A stretch of 64,000 nt of DNA from NCBI RefSeq assembly GCF_026283965.1, contig NZ_JAPDPD010000005.1, positions 124,001-188,000 of the forward strand, written 5' to 3'. This stretch comes from Dyella subtropica (GTDB lineage Bacteria > Pseudomonadota > Gammaproteobacteria > Xanthomonadales > Rhodanobacteraceae). Numbering within the stretch: position 1 is the stretch's first letter; every line of letters starts with the position of its first letter. The position numbers and the translations under genes are program-made. The notes beneath the pieces are model-generated. The model had not been told where the DNA came from. It ran no database searches and saw only the letters and a list, made by a program, of their open reading frames with translations. Below are positions 9,766 to 21,036 of the stretch, piece by piece.

Positions 9766-11781
9766 ATGAAGCTTGCCGCTGCACCCTCGTTCGCGCTCGC
9801 CGTCTCACTGCTCCTTCCATCATTCGCCTCGCATGCACAAGACAAGACGGCGAACGAACAAGGCACGTTTGTCCTGCATAAATTCGCCAGGGCGATCGGC
9901 AAGGAAACCTACATACTTGCCAACGAGAAAGGCCAGCTGACGCTTCACTCGGACTTCAAATTCAACGACCGCGGCACCGACGTGCCGCTGAAGACGATCT
10001 ATACGGCGGCCGACACTCTTCACCCGCTCTCGCTGAAGACCGAGGGGCATTCGTCTCGACAATCACCGATGAACGACGCGTTCTCGGTAGACGAGAAGCA
10101 CCAACGCGTCGCCTTGGTGCGCGACGGCAAGGCAACCGACTATCCAGCCACCGCCGACACGTTCCTGGTCGACGGCTACTCGCCCGTCGCGATGCAACAG
10201 ATGCTGATGCGCTTCTGGATCGCGCGCGGCAAGCCTGCTCAAATCGCCGCCCCGCCGGAGGCCAGCATCCATATCGCACCCGGCAACGATCTCACCATCA
10301 GCACCAACGGCGGCCCCGTAACCTTGCACAGTTACGTGATCAACGGCCTGGTTTGGGGTGCGGAGACGGTGTGGCTGGATGACGACCAGAAACTCGCCGC
10401 CGTCGTAACCACTGATTCGGAGTTCGATCACTTCGAAGCCGTTCGCGAAGGGTATGAAGCCTCACTCGCCCAATTCATCCAGCAAGCCGCCGACAACGAC
10501 CTGGCAGCGCTTGCGCAATTGACCGCCACCGCGAAGCATTCCATCGGGAAACGGCTGGCCATCACCAACGTCACCCTCATCGATGGCACAGGTGCGGCAG
10601 CACGCCCTGTTGCCGCGGTGTACGTGGAAGACGGCCGGATCACAAGCATCATGGCGTCAGGCTCCAGGCCAAAAGCCTCGGACAAGCAAGACGTGATCGA
10701 TGGCACCGGCAAATACCTGATTCCCGGCCTATGGGACATGCACGCTCACTATGAGCAGGTGGAGTGGGGCCCCATCTATCTGGCCGCCGGCGTGACCACG
10801 GTGCGCGACTGCGGAAACGAGTTCGATTTCATCACGACCGTGCGGGATGCCGTGCAATCCGGGCGCGGCATTGGCCCGCGCCTGCTGATCGCCGGCATCG
10901 TCGACGGCACCGGCCCGATTACGCTTGGCGCCGTCACGGCCGATACGCCTGAACAAGCGCGTGAGGTCGTTCGACGCTACAAGAATGCCGGCGCAGTGCA
11001 GATCAAGATCTATAGCAGCATGAAGCCCGAGCTGGTACCGGTGATCGCCGACGAGGCGCACAAGCTCGGCCTGACGGTAACCGGCCACGTGCCCGAGGGC
11101 ATGACCACCGCGCAAGCGGTCGCTGCCGGCTACGACAGCGTCAATCACATCCACTACGTCGCGCGCGACCTGTTGCATATGGAGCGCGACAAGCCCGTGC
11201 CGCCGATCGACTTCAGCACACCCGACGCACAACAACAGCTGGCCTTGTTCAAAGCGCATCGCACGGTATTCGACGACACCACCGTGCTGTTCCAGACCTT
11301 GACGCGCCCTGCCGCCACACCACTGGAAACACTCGAGCCCGGCATCACTCATGTCGCCCCGTCGCTGGCCGCCGCGTTGAACGCGACTGGCGCGCCTCCC
11401 GCCAAAGCGCCTGAGTTTGCCCAGCGTTACGCCGCGTTCCTCGCCACCTTGCGCGAACTGCACAAGCAAGGACTGACCATCGTGGCCGGCACCGATCAGG
11501 ACGTTCCGGGCTACTCCCTGCATCGCGAACTTGAGATCTATGTGCAAGCGGGCTTCACCCCCATGGAGGCGCTACAGGCTGCCACCAGCGTGCCCGCGCG
11601 CGTACTCAAGCTCGACAAGGAACTGGGCACACTGGAAGTGGGTAAGCGCGCCGACATGCTCCTGCTGGATGGCGACCCCTTGGCTGACATCCGCAACACC
11701 CGCCGCATTGCCAAGACGATCAGCGGCGGCACCGTCTATGACCCTGCTCCGCTGTGGCAGTCGGTGGGATTCAAGCCCTGA
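9766..11781 (+). CDS. Secreted amidohydrolase-family metallohydrolase
   Basis: A 671-aa protein with a cleavable signal peptide (ends ASHA-QD). Residues of about 30-260 form an unassigned N-terminal region. From about residue 270 there is an amidohydrolase barrel: metal ligands HAH in LWDMHAHYEQ, a candidate carbamylated Lys in VQIKIYSSMKPE, His in VTGHVPEGM and NHIHYV, and Asp in VAGTDQDVPG. The C-terminal KRADMLLLDGDPLADI is typical of imidazolonepropionase- and prolidase-like members. ATG 9766 follows TGGAG (9755-9759); a TTG at 9754 is less likely. A periplasmic peptidase or cyclic-amidase role is inferred; the substrate is unknown. Confidence 0.8.
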   Translation: MKLAAAPSFALAVSLLLPSFASHAQDKTANEQGTFVLHKFARAIGKETYILANEKGQLTLHSDFKFNDRGTDVPLKTIYTAADTLHPLSLKTEGHSSRQSPMNDAFSVDEKHQRVALVRDGKATDYPATADTFLVDGYSPVAMQQMLMRFWIARGKPAQIAAPPEASIHIAPGNDLTISTNGGPVTLHSYVINGLVWGAETVWLDDDQKLAAVVTTDSEFDHFEAVREGYEASLAQFIQQAADNDLAALAQLTATAKHSIGKRLAITNVTLIDGTGAAARPVAAVYVEDGRITSIMASGSRPKASDKQDVIDGTGKYLIPGLWDMHAHYEQVEWGPIYLAAGVTTVRDCGNEFDFITTVRDAVQSGRGIGPRLLIAGIVDGTGPITLGAVTADTPEQAREVVRRYKNAGAVQIKIYSSMKPELVPVIADEAHKLGLTVTGHVPEGMTTAQAVAAGYDSVNHIHYVARDLLHMERDKPVPPIDFSTPDAQQQLALFKAHRTVFDDTTVLFQTLTRPAATPLETLEPGITHVAPSLAAALNATGAPPAKAPEFAQRYAAFLATLRELHKQGLTIVAGTDQDVPGYSLHRELEIYVQAGFTPMEALQAATSVPARVLKLDKELGTLEVGKRADMLLLDGDPLADIRNTRRIAKTISGGTVYDPAPLWQSVGFKP

Positions 11782-11828
11782 TCGCGAGGAAGTATTCGGT
11801 ACTTGCTCGCCATAGCCCCATACGCAAG

Positions 11829-11851
11829 AAGGCCCTGCAATGCAGGGCCTT
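11829..11851. terminator. Probable bidirectional terminator hairpin
   Basis: The perfect palindrome AAGGCCCTGCAATGCAGGGCCTT lies between the convergent amidohydrolase and aminopeptidase genes. Its flanks are only weakly T-rich on either strand. Confidence 0.5.
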
Positions 11852-11886
11852 CCAAACACACTCAGATCATCAAAGACGCCGCAACT

Positions 11887-14544
<2,658 letters not shown>

Positions 14545-14773
14545 GAGAGCCTCGTGAAGGTGATGGCCTGTCGGCCGGTTGAACCCCTGGGGAAGAAACC
14601 AGACAGAGATTGCTCCCCATCTGGCCGGATCAGCCGATGGTGAATCCCCATGACAGTAAGGCGACACGGCCGGAAGTCATGGCAGCGGGTAATTGCATGA
14701 CGTCGGGGGAGCCGCCGTTGGGCTTGCTGCAAGGGCTTTCCCCCTCCCCACCGCCCCTGCCACCGATTGGTGG

Positions 14774-14810
14774 AAAAAAACCGAGCGGCGGCGTTGAGCC
14801 GCCACCCGGT
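14774..14810 (-). terminator. Intrinsic terminator of the small-protein unit
   Basis: On the minus strand a 13-bp stem with two mismatches (arms 14798-14810 and 14780-14792, 5-nt loop) runs straight into seven T residues (complement of 14774-14780), 27 nt after the stop of the 119-aa gene. This marks the 3' end of the unit beginning near 19473. Confidence 0.85.
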
Positions 14811-14836
14811 TCGGTCGCGAAGGAGACACCTACTTC

Positions 14837-15196
14837 TCAATCACTCGTCACACCTGTTGTAGCTACATATGTATAGGGGCCATTCGGACTCTGTTGAGCG
14901 ATCCAACCTGCGCTGTATCCACTGCCCCACGGCTTTCCAGTGTTGAAGGGACTGGCGTTACTGTCCCAGGTATAGGCAATGCCTTGCTGAGGGTTAGCTG
15001 GAGGGGCGCCGCTATATAGCTGGAGCTGACCCTGCTGCGCCCGGAAGGGAGCGCTGGTCGCATATGAGATGTAGCAATTACCCTGATATTCGTACAAATC
15101 GACATTCCATGAATAGTTACTTGAGCCAGCAACGGGGTTTACGTCATCTGCCGCAACAACTTGTTGGCTCGCGTCTCGGGTGTCGTGGGTTTTCAT
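14837..15196 (-). CDS. Small protein of unknown function, accessory unit
   Basis: A 119-aa protein. ATG 15196 is preceded by GGGAG at 7-nt spacing. I do not recognise the family. It is rich in Tyr, Ser, Asn and Gln (SYATSAPFRAQQGQLQLY, PYTYVATTG) with one Cys and no signal peptide, and reads like a compact beta-sandwich. Base composition is visibly more AT-rich than the neighbouring housekeeping genes, with codons such as TTG, TCA and AAT common. It is the last gene before a strong terminator and lies downstream of the STAND regulator and the 159-aa gene on the same strand. A secreted-effector, lectin-like or toxin-like role is possible but unsupported. Confidence 0.7.
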   Translation of the reverse strand: MKTHDTRDASQQVVAADDVNPVAGSSNYSWNVDLYEYQGNCYISYATSAPFRAQQGQLQLYSGAPPANPQQGIAYTWDSNASPFNTGKPWGSGYSAGWIAQQSPNGPYTYVATTGVTSD

Positions 15197-15672
15197 AGCA
15201 ATACTCCCAGTTAGGATCAGAACGCGCAGATTGCTTGCGCCTCTTACGACCAACGCGTCTTGGCTGTTGGCCGTTGGGTGGAAAGCTATCCAGCCCCTAG
15301 GCTGAGAACTCTTCTAAAAAGCTTCCGACGTGTAAGCAATTGATATAACGCAACTATTCGGTCGACACGAAGCTTGAATACGGCTTGCCGCCCGGATAGG
15401 CGGAAGGTTTGCGACCGGTCCTCTCTCAAAGCGTGGGCCAGGGTTTAGCCCGTTGGAACCCAAACGATCACTATCCAACGCGACGTAAGCCTCTCTCCCG
15501 CAAGCCTGATCAGCGTCGCGTCTCAGCTGAGAGAGCTGCTGACTCCCCTGTTTGTCGCGCGGGGACTCCCCTCGGTTGCAAGGGGTGGGGTTTGGTTCGC
15601 GATAACCCAACCGGAAGAATTCGAACCAAACCCCATCCCTCACCACGCTCGAAGAGACGGCAACGCAGTAAA
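15197..15672. other. Intergenic gap with large hairpin, no gene seen
   Basis: This is the 475-nt gap between the 159-aa and 119-aa genes. It contains the long inverted repeat at 15586-15635 and several short palindromes. The minus-strand frame through it (15314-15724) overlaps the end of the 159-aa gene and has no credible protein character. It may hold a second promoter for the 119-aa gene. Confidence 0.55.
15586..15635. repeat. Perfect 14-bp inverted repeat with 22-nt spacer
   Basis: TGGGGTTTGGTTCG (15586-15599) pairs with CGAACCAAACCCCA (15622-15635). Pairing continues outward with two mismatches to about 20 bp. It lies 37 nt downstream of the 159-aa gene stop, so it may be a terminator or RNA-processing hairpin, although no T-run follows on the minus strand. 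Confidence 0.75.
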
Positions 15673-16152
15673 TCATGAGGGCGGCGGCGGTGGATCGTTG
15701 GTCACTTGGGGGTCTGGACTGCAAATCGCCAGATACGCCCGCAAGGGGTGCCTAGCGACAAGAATGAGGCCGAACGTCCTCCTTTCGGAGTGAGCGTTCG
15801 CGTACTGGATGCTGATCTTCGTATCGCTGATGATCGTGCTGCCGATCTGATCCGTAACAATGGCCCCGTTCGCCATATTGGTGCTGATATTCGCGTAGGC
15901 GAATCTGAGATCCTCTGGGCCAGGCATCAAGTTGTAATGGATATTGAAGGGCCCCTCGACATTGGCAATCAGCATCTTGCCGTTCCTGGAGTCTAGGATC
16001 TCGGCGTATGGCTTTGTTGACAACGTGACGCCATCGCTTGGCGCTTCGGGTTGATGGTCAATTTTGAACGCCCAGTGATAGCCGGGCGAGGAGTTGCCTG
16101 GTGGGTAATAGGATATCCAGACGTTGACATTGATATCAGGTAAATTTGGCAT
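15673..16152 (-). CDS. Small protein of unknown function, partner of STAND regulator
   Basis: A 159-aa protein; the family is not recognised. Its ATG (16152) follows AGGAG at 6-nt spacing and lies only 15 bp after the stop of the STAND-ATPase gene, so the two are almost certainly co-transcribed. The sequence is beta-rich with many aromatic residues early (VNVWISYYPPGNSSPGYHW), ends in a poly-proline tail (DPPPPPS) and has no signal peptide. The start is AT-rich (TTA and ATA codons) compared with the rest of the window, which suggests acquisition by transfer. Inclusion-body-protein-like and lectin-like folds were considered; neither is supported. Confidence 0.75.
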   Translation of the reverse strand: MPNLPDINVNVWISYYPPGNSSPGYHWAFKIDHQPEAPSDGVTLSTKPYAEILDSRNGKMLIANVEGPFNIHYNLMPGPEDLRFAYANISTNMANGAIVTDQIGSTIISDTKISIQYANAHSERRTFGLILVARHPLRAYLAICSPDPQVTNDPPPPPS

Positions 16153-16167
16153 TCGATTCTCCTTTCG

Positions 16168-19100
16168 TCATGGTTTTGTGGTCACGATCGCGTCATTCAT
16201 GGCACGCAGGTAGCTTCCGTTTCGATAGCCGAATTGGTCGAGTTGACGAGCGATATCAAAAGCCTTGTCGCGGTCACCGAGGTACAGATAGGCAAGAGCC
16301 AAGGGGGCTAGTGAGTGGTAATCGCGGTTGTTGTGCGCGATGGCCTCATGGGTCAACGCCAGCACTTGGCGACAAGCTTCCAAGGCTTCGGCCTGTTTAC
16401 CGGCGGCACGTTCCACCTTGGCAAGCACCATTAACGTGGACGCGATACGCTGTTTTCGGTCTATCGTGTGATCCGCGTCGCCGCCCATGTTCTTTATCAT
16501 GGCGAGCGCCGTGTTAGCTTGCGTCAACGCATCTGTGGGGTGGTTGAATCGAAGTAGCGTATCGGCGGCGTAGGTATGCGTGGCTGCCTCCATGGAGCGC
16601 CACATCGTATTCTTGGGGTCGAGGTGCGTTAACGTCGACAACTTGGACGCGATAGCGAGCTCGCCTGATAGTGCTGGTTTGAATTGGCCGAGATCAGCCA
16701 GCACCAGGTCTTCGAGCAGATTCAATTTCAATGCGGTGCTTTGCCACAAGCGGTTTCCGGCGTCGTGTTGCAGCAACGCATTGACTTGGGAATCGGCCGA
16801 ATGGAGTTCCGCGTCGGCATTACTGTCCTCCCCCATGTCGATAAGCAGTGTTGCATGGCGTTGCATGGCGGCAACCCATCGAGAGGTCCACTGGTATTCG
16901 GCCGGCGCGGCCTCGTGCAGTGCACGCAGTTCCGTTAACTCCTGCTCATACAAAGAAAGCGCTTGCTGCAAGTCCCCGTTTGCTTGCCGGGCCGAGGCTA
17001 GCCAGGAGAGGCTATCGGCCAGCTCTGCGCGTAGGCTGCGGTCATCTCGGCGTAAAGCAAGAGCGCGACGCTTCAATTGAATGGATGCATCGAACTCCTT
17101 GACGGCAGCGCTTTCATCGCCTTGCGCATAGGCGACGGATCCCAGGCTGTTGCGTGCGTAGGACACTTCGATCCATGCATCTATATCGTCCGGCTCAAGA
17201 TCACTCATCCGCTGTGCGTAGCTGCGATATTGCTGAAAATACCGTTCCGCACCATCGAGATTGCCCTGGTCAAACTGGATCTGCCCCAGCCAGAATGCAT
17301 CGGCACCAAGGTCTTTCAGCAGCGCGGCGGTTTTCTCGCCTTGCGCCAGATTGCTGTCCAGAAGGGTCTTGGCCTGGATCAGGGCATCACGGGCGATGCT
17401 GGGATTGCCATGGGCGCGCGCCACTTCGGCAATGGTTTGCAAGGCGCGGGCCTGTTGTTGTCTCGCGGTCAGCGTAAGTTCTTCGGCGCGCTGTTGGCGC
17501 AAGTAATACAGCGCTTTGTTTCCCACGCCATCAAGCAGGTCGAGCTTGCCTAGTGGCCTGAGCTTGTCGGCAAGTTCGCCAAGCATGTAGCCCATCAAGC
17601 CTTCGGCTTCTTGCTGACGCTGTTTGGCAAGGGTCGCTGCATGACGAGCCATCAGGCCAAATCCTCCGGCAAGCAGACCAAGCAGCGCAAAGCACACCGC
17701 GGCAGCAAGACGTAATCGCTCGGCGCGTCGCTTGCGACCGATGGATCCACCGATAAAGGTGCGCACGTCGTCGCTTAGCGGAATCGTGGACTGCTCCATC
17801 AACTCGCATGCTTCTTCGAGCTGCCGCCCTCGCGGCAGCAGGCTGCGGACGTGCCGGTTATCGTGAAGCCATTGCCGGGTCAGATCCTCGATCCGTCTGC
17901 GCACACCCAGCGCTTGCCGATGCACGGCAATCCAATCCACAACACGTGGCCACTGCCGCAGCAAGGCTTCGTGCACCACGCCGAATACGGGTCGTCCTTC
18001 AGCCATCAGGCTGACAAAGAGCCGCTGCTCAACCAGCGCATTCACCAAAGCATGCTCAGCGTCGTTCTGCAGGGCCGACCAAGGCGCATGATGTCCGCTG
18101 ACGGTATCGTCGTTCGCACTGAGCGTCACCAAGAGCGACAGGACGCGCGTCAAGGTCGCTTGCGCGGATGGAGGCAGACTGGTGAGGGCGGCTTCCGCGC
18201 ATCGCCCCACAGCGCCCTCTATGCCACCAAGTGCGCGATACGCCGACATGGTCAGCTCACTGCTGTTGTTGCGTTGCAGATAAAGCTCATACAGCGTGTG
18301 CTGCATGAGCGGCAGCGCGTCGGGGCTGTTCGCGGCGTCCTCGCACAGCACATCATCCAACCGGGCCTGGGTCCCCTCATCAACCCCGAAGCTCAGCCCA
18401 GCGGCTTCTGCCGGCAGTCGGATCATCTGCGCGATTTCCGCGCGCGTGGGAGGTTGCAGGTCGAAATGCCCGCCGGTGGTCTTTCCTTCCATCAGCACGG
18501 CCTGTTTGGCAATGTGCGGATAGAAATCGTTGCGGCAGGCGGCGAGAACGATCATCACACCGCTGCGTGCCAGCATGTCGAGCATGGCAAGGAACTGATC
18601 GCGTTGTGCATCATCCAAAGCAGGGGTGGAAAAGAGCGCTTCGAGTCGATCCACGAATAACAAGGCCCGCCTATGGGGCTGGCGTGCGTGGATGCGCCGC
18701 AGTTCGCCCAGCACGGCATCGGGTGTTTGCACGAGCTTGATGCCGAGGCCGTCGGCGCTGTGACCCTGCAGCATGGGCCTGCCGTCGATCTCCAGATCGA
18801 TCAGCGCCGCACCCAGCGAGGTCAACAAGCTCGCATCGCCGATACCTCCGAGATCGAGCATGGTCGAAGCGCAGACTTGAATCGGCTCGACTGAGCGACT
18901 CAGGGCGGGCAGCAGCCCCGCCTGAATCAGCGAACTCTTGCCACTGCCGCTGGGGCCAAGTACCAGTACGAAAGCAAAACCCGTATGCACTTGGGTCAAA
19001 AGGGCGCCGTACAAATGACGTATCGACGCGTCGCGGCCGAAGAACACCGATGCATGGGTCGTGTTGAAGGAATCCAGGCCCACATACGGCGATCCGCCCG

Positions 19101-19473
19101 ACCAGCCTTTGCTATTGAGTGGCGTTGTTCCGCCGAGCGCCAACGCTACCGGCGCTACCGTGCGGTAACCGCGTTTGCGGACGTTCTCGATATAAGAGGG
19201 CTGACTTGCGCTATCGCCCAACGCGCGACGCAGTTGCGTGATGGCCTTGTGAACCTGGTTTTCTCCGACGATCACGCTGCCCCAGCAACGCTTCAGCAAT
19301 TCATCGGCACTAAGGGGCTGGCCGGCTTGCCCACATAGGGCTACCAACACGTCCATCGCACGCGGCTCGATTTGAACGCGTTCGCCATCACGGCACAAGG
19401 TGCATGTGGCGGGGGCTACCAGCCAGTCACCGAAATGGAAGTCCTTGGTCTTCAATCCATGAGCCCTCGTCAC
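16168..19473 (-). CDS. Winged-helix / nSTAND1 NTPase / TM / TPR regulator
   Basis: A 1101-aa multidomain protein. Residues 10-108 form an OmpR/CadC-type winged helix (ends YIENVRKRGYRTVAPV). A STAND-type NTPase of the nSTAND1 kind follows: PYVGLDSFNTTHASVFFGRD at 129-148, Walker A GPSGSGKSS at 173-181, Walker B RALLFVDRLEALF at 269-281. A single transmembrane helix sits at about 587-609 after a basic stretch (GRKRRAERLR). The rest is alpha-helical with TPR-like repeats (NLDGAERYFQQYRSYAQRM, GDLQQALSLYEQEL). The layout suggests a DNA-binding domain facing the cytoplasm and a TPR sensor across the inner membrane. The start is uncertain: GTG 19473 with a weak RBS. It heads a unit with two orphan small genes. 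Confidence 0.9.
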   Translation of the reverse strand: MTRAHGLKTKDFHFGDWLVAPATCTLCRDGERVQIEPRAMDVLVALCGQAGQPLSADELLKRCWGSVIVGENQVHKAITQLRRALGDSASQPSYIENVRKRGYRTVAPVALALGGTTPLNSKGWSGGSPYVGLDSFNTTHASVFFGRDASIRHLYGALLTQVHTGFAFVLVLGPSGSGKSSLIQAGLLPALSRSVEPIQVCASTMLDLGGIGDASLLTSLGAALIDLEIDGRPMLQGHSADGLGIKLVQTPDAVLGELRRIHARQPHRRALLFVDRLEALFSTPALDDAQRDQFLAMLDMLARSGVMIVLAACRNDFYPHIAKQAVLMEGKTTGGHFDLQPPTRAEIAQMIRLPAEAAGLSFGVDEGTQARLDDVLCEDAANSPDALPLMQHTLYELYLQRNNSSELTMSAYRALGGIEGAVGRCAEAALTSLPPSAQATLTRVLSLLVTLSANDDTVSGHHAPWSALQNDAEHALVNALVEQRLFVSLMAEGRPVFGVVHEALLRQWPRVVDWIAVHRQALGVRRRIEDLTRQWLHDNRHVRSLLPRGRQLEEACELMEQSTIPLSDDVRTFIGGSIGRKRRAERLRLAAAVCFALLGLLAGGFGLMARHAATLAKQRQQEAEGLMGYMLGELADKLRPLGKLDLLDGVGNKALYYLRQQRAEELTLTARQQQARALQTIAEVARAHGNPSIARDALIQAKTLLDSNLAQGEKTAALLKDLGADAFWLGQIQFDQGNLDGAERYFQQYRSYAQRMSDLEPDDIDAWIEVSYARNSLGSVAYAQGDESAAVKEFDASIQLKRRALALRRDDRSLRAELADSLSWLASARQANGDLQQALSLYEQELTELRALHEAAPAEYQWTSRWVAAMQRHATLLIDMGEDSNADAELHSADSQVNALLQHDAGNRLWQSTALKLNLLEDLVLADLGQFKPALSGELAIASKLSTLTHLDPKNTMWRSMEAATHTYAADTLLRFNHPTDALTQANTALAMIKNMGGDADHTIDRKQRIASTLMVLAKVERAAGKQAEALEACRQVLALTHEAIAHNNRDYHSLAPLALAYLYLGDRDKAFDIARQLDQFGYRNGSYLRAMNDAIVTTKP

Positions 19474-19744
19474 GACTGCTTAACAGCTGGCAGGACCGCC
19501 CTTGATGCGTATCTTCGGCAGCCGCACTTTCGGCCACTAGTTGGCCGGCGGCACAAAGGACTGTCGAGTATTCCCCTTTCAACGGAACGCTTCTATATCG
19601 TTCACGCTGATAGTAACCAGCAGTCGGATCCACTGCATCCATTGCGGCACAGCCATCGTCACATAGCGGCACCTCGAAAAGCCTCGACGGTGCGGGTGTG
19701 GCGTGAGCGGTTGAATACGAATCGGACGGTGTATGCCGGCGGGG

Positions 19745-20383
19745 TCAAGCCTGACCCGAATCACGCAGCATCACTGCAAGAGATCCCTGCGCATCCCCAC
19801 GCAAAGCAACCATCGCAGCCAGCGCAGCGTTCTTCTGATCCATGCCCCACGGCGCACCTACCGATTTACCAAGCGCAGCCACCGTGGCGGCAAGACTGAC
19901 CCGTGGAGTCGCCAGATGCCTGATGGCCAACTCCTCCAAACGCTTCTCCGGAAGCGCGACAAGACCCAGCCCACACCTCTCCGCAGCATGGCAAAGCGCA
20001 CTGGGAAACAGCACACCTTCTGCCTTGTGCATACGAATATGCACGGCGAGTATCTCCGCCGTGCTCCATACGGGCATGGGCGCTGGCATCAGCACTGCGC
20101 AGCCGACGACCTCATGCCCCGCGGCATGGCAGCGCGCCCGAATCGACTGCATCTGCCGCATCGCCACGCGCTGCACGGCCTCGACGCCGCGCCTTACCAA
20201 GGCATCGGCGACGTTGGACTCGGCATGTTCGGCCGCGTGATAGGGCTGTTTTTCCCACGGGGCATCGTCATCGACAAGGGCGACGCGCTGCCTCTCGATC
20301 AGCACCGTACTGTTCCCGGCGTTGCCGACGATCACCAGCACGGCCCAACCAGAATGGGCCTTCCAGCCAAGGGCGACTTTCAC
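19745..20383 (-). CDS. Conserved hypothetical protein
   Basis: A 212-aa protein of unrecognised family. GTG 20383 is preferred over GTG 20389 because a GGGGAG Shine-Dalgarno lies 8 nt upstream of it. The N-terminus VKVALGWKAHSGWAVLVIVG is a beta-strand/turn pattern, followed by a long helical region and a C-terminal segment matching SVGAPWGMDQKNAALAAMVA. There is no signal peptide, so it is probably cytoplasmic. It is monocistronic as far as can be seen, facing away from the AT-rich region at 20.4-21.0 kb. Confidence 0.7.
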   Translation of the reverse strand: MKVALGWKAHSGWAVLVIVGNAGNSTVLIERQRVALVDDDAPWEKQPYHAAEHAESNVADALVRRGVEAVQRVAMRQMQSIRARCHAAGHEVVGCAVLMPAPMPVWSTAEILAVHIRMHKAEGVLFPSALCHAAERCGLGLVALPEKRLEELAIRHLATPRVSLAATVAALGKSVGAPWGMDQKNAALAAMVALRGDAQGSLAVMLRDSGQA

Positions 20384-21036
20384 GACCACTACTCCCCAGC
20401 ATTAGCCCTTGGAAAGCATAGTGTGGAATGGCGAGCCGCCACCCTGCATTTGCCGACGCATTCACACCTTCATCATCTGTGACGACAAACCCGTTTTTAG
20501 CTACGCAATAAATTGCTGTGGAAAACGATTGCCTGAAAACAGCCCCGACTACCCTCGACAGGTATTCGCAAGCCACGCGCAAGACGCGCCACAGCGTGCC
20601 TTGGCAAGCCGCATCACCACGCCATTTTCGGCGCAATGAAAATCGTTACCGATTCAGAAAATCGCAAAATGATGGCGAAGAATATTGCGTTTTCTTGGCT
20701 GCATCCAATGACCCAAAAACGAATCGTAGGAAATACTTCCAAATTTCCAATTGACCGCACGTAAAAACCTATTTATATCGTCGTCAATTCGTTAACCGGA
20801 GGAGCGGTTGACGAATGATCCCAGGGCGATATCACGCAGGCATACGTCGCCAAGCGTCATCCACTCGCTGTCGGTCATGGAACAGACCAGGGGGCCAGCA
20901 CTACGGATGTTCGGGATCCGTGGAGAGGCAACAAAGCATTGACCGGCACGCAGGTGCCGACTTGTGTCTTGTCATGGGGTCCACGCGGCCGCATCGGGCG
21001 TGTTTGTCCCCAAAAAACCTCAACTGGGAGTGACTC
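20384..21036. other. AT-rich intergenic region upstream of the PKD protein
   Basis: About 650 nt without a convincing gene. The stretch 20640-20790 is markedly AT-rich for this genome and is likely to contain promoters for both flanking genes. A near-perfect palindrome lies at 20787-20816. Open frames here (for example 20518-20754 and 20815-21033 on the plus strand) lack RBSs and protein-like composition. Confidence 0.5.
20787..20816. promoter_or_regulatory. 12-bp inverted repeat, possible operator or leader hairpin
   Basis: ATTCGTTAACCG (20787-20798) and CGGTTGACGAAT (20805-20816) match at 11 of 12 paired positions around GAGGAG. It lies about 220 nt before the secreted PKD protein gene, at the edge of the AT-rich region. 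Confidence 0.4.

Noticed and set aside
15600-15640. tRNA-like segment (GGTTCGAATTC on the minus strand)
   Set aside because: Only a T-loop-like string is present. No acceptor, D or anticodon arm can be folded, so it is not a tRNA or a tRNA-derived attachment site.
15314-15724. 136-codon open frame on the minus strand
   Set aside because: It overlaps the end of the better supported 159-aa gene in another frame, runs through a large hairpin and has random-looking composition.
15673-16152. Assignment as a PixA/AidA-type inclusion-body protein
   Set aside because: Size and N-terminus are superficially similar, but the conserved core of that family is not recognisable.
20518-20754. 78-codon open frame on the plus strand in the AT-rich gap
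   Set aside because: No RBS, no recognisable features, and it crosses the region expected to be promoter.
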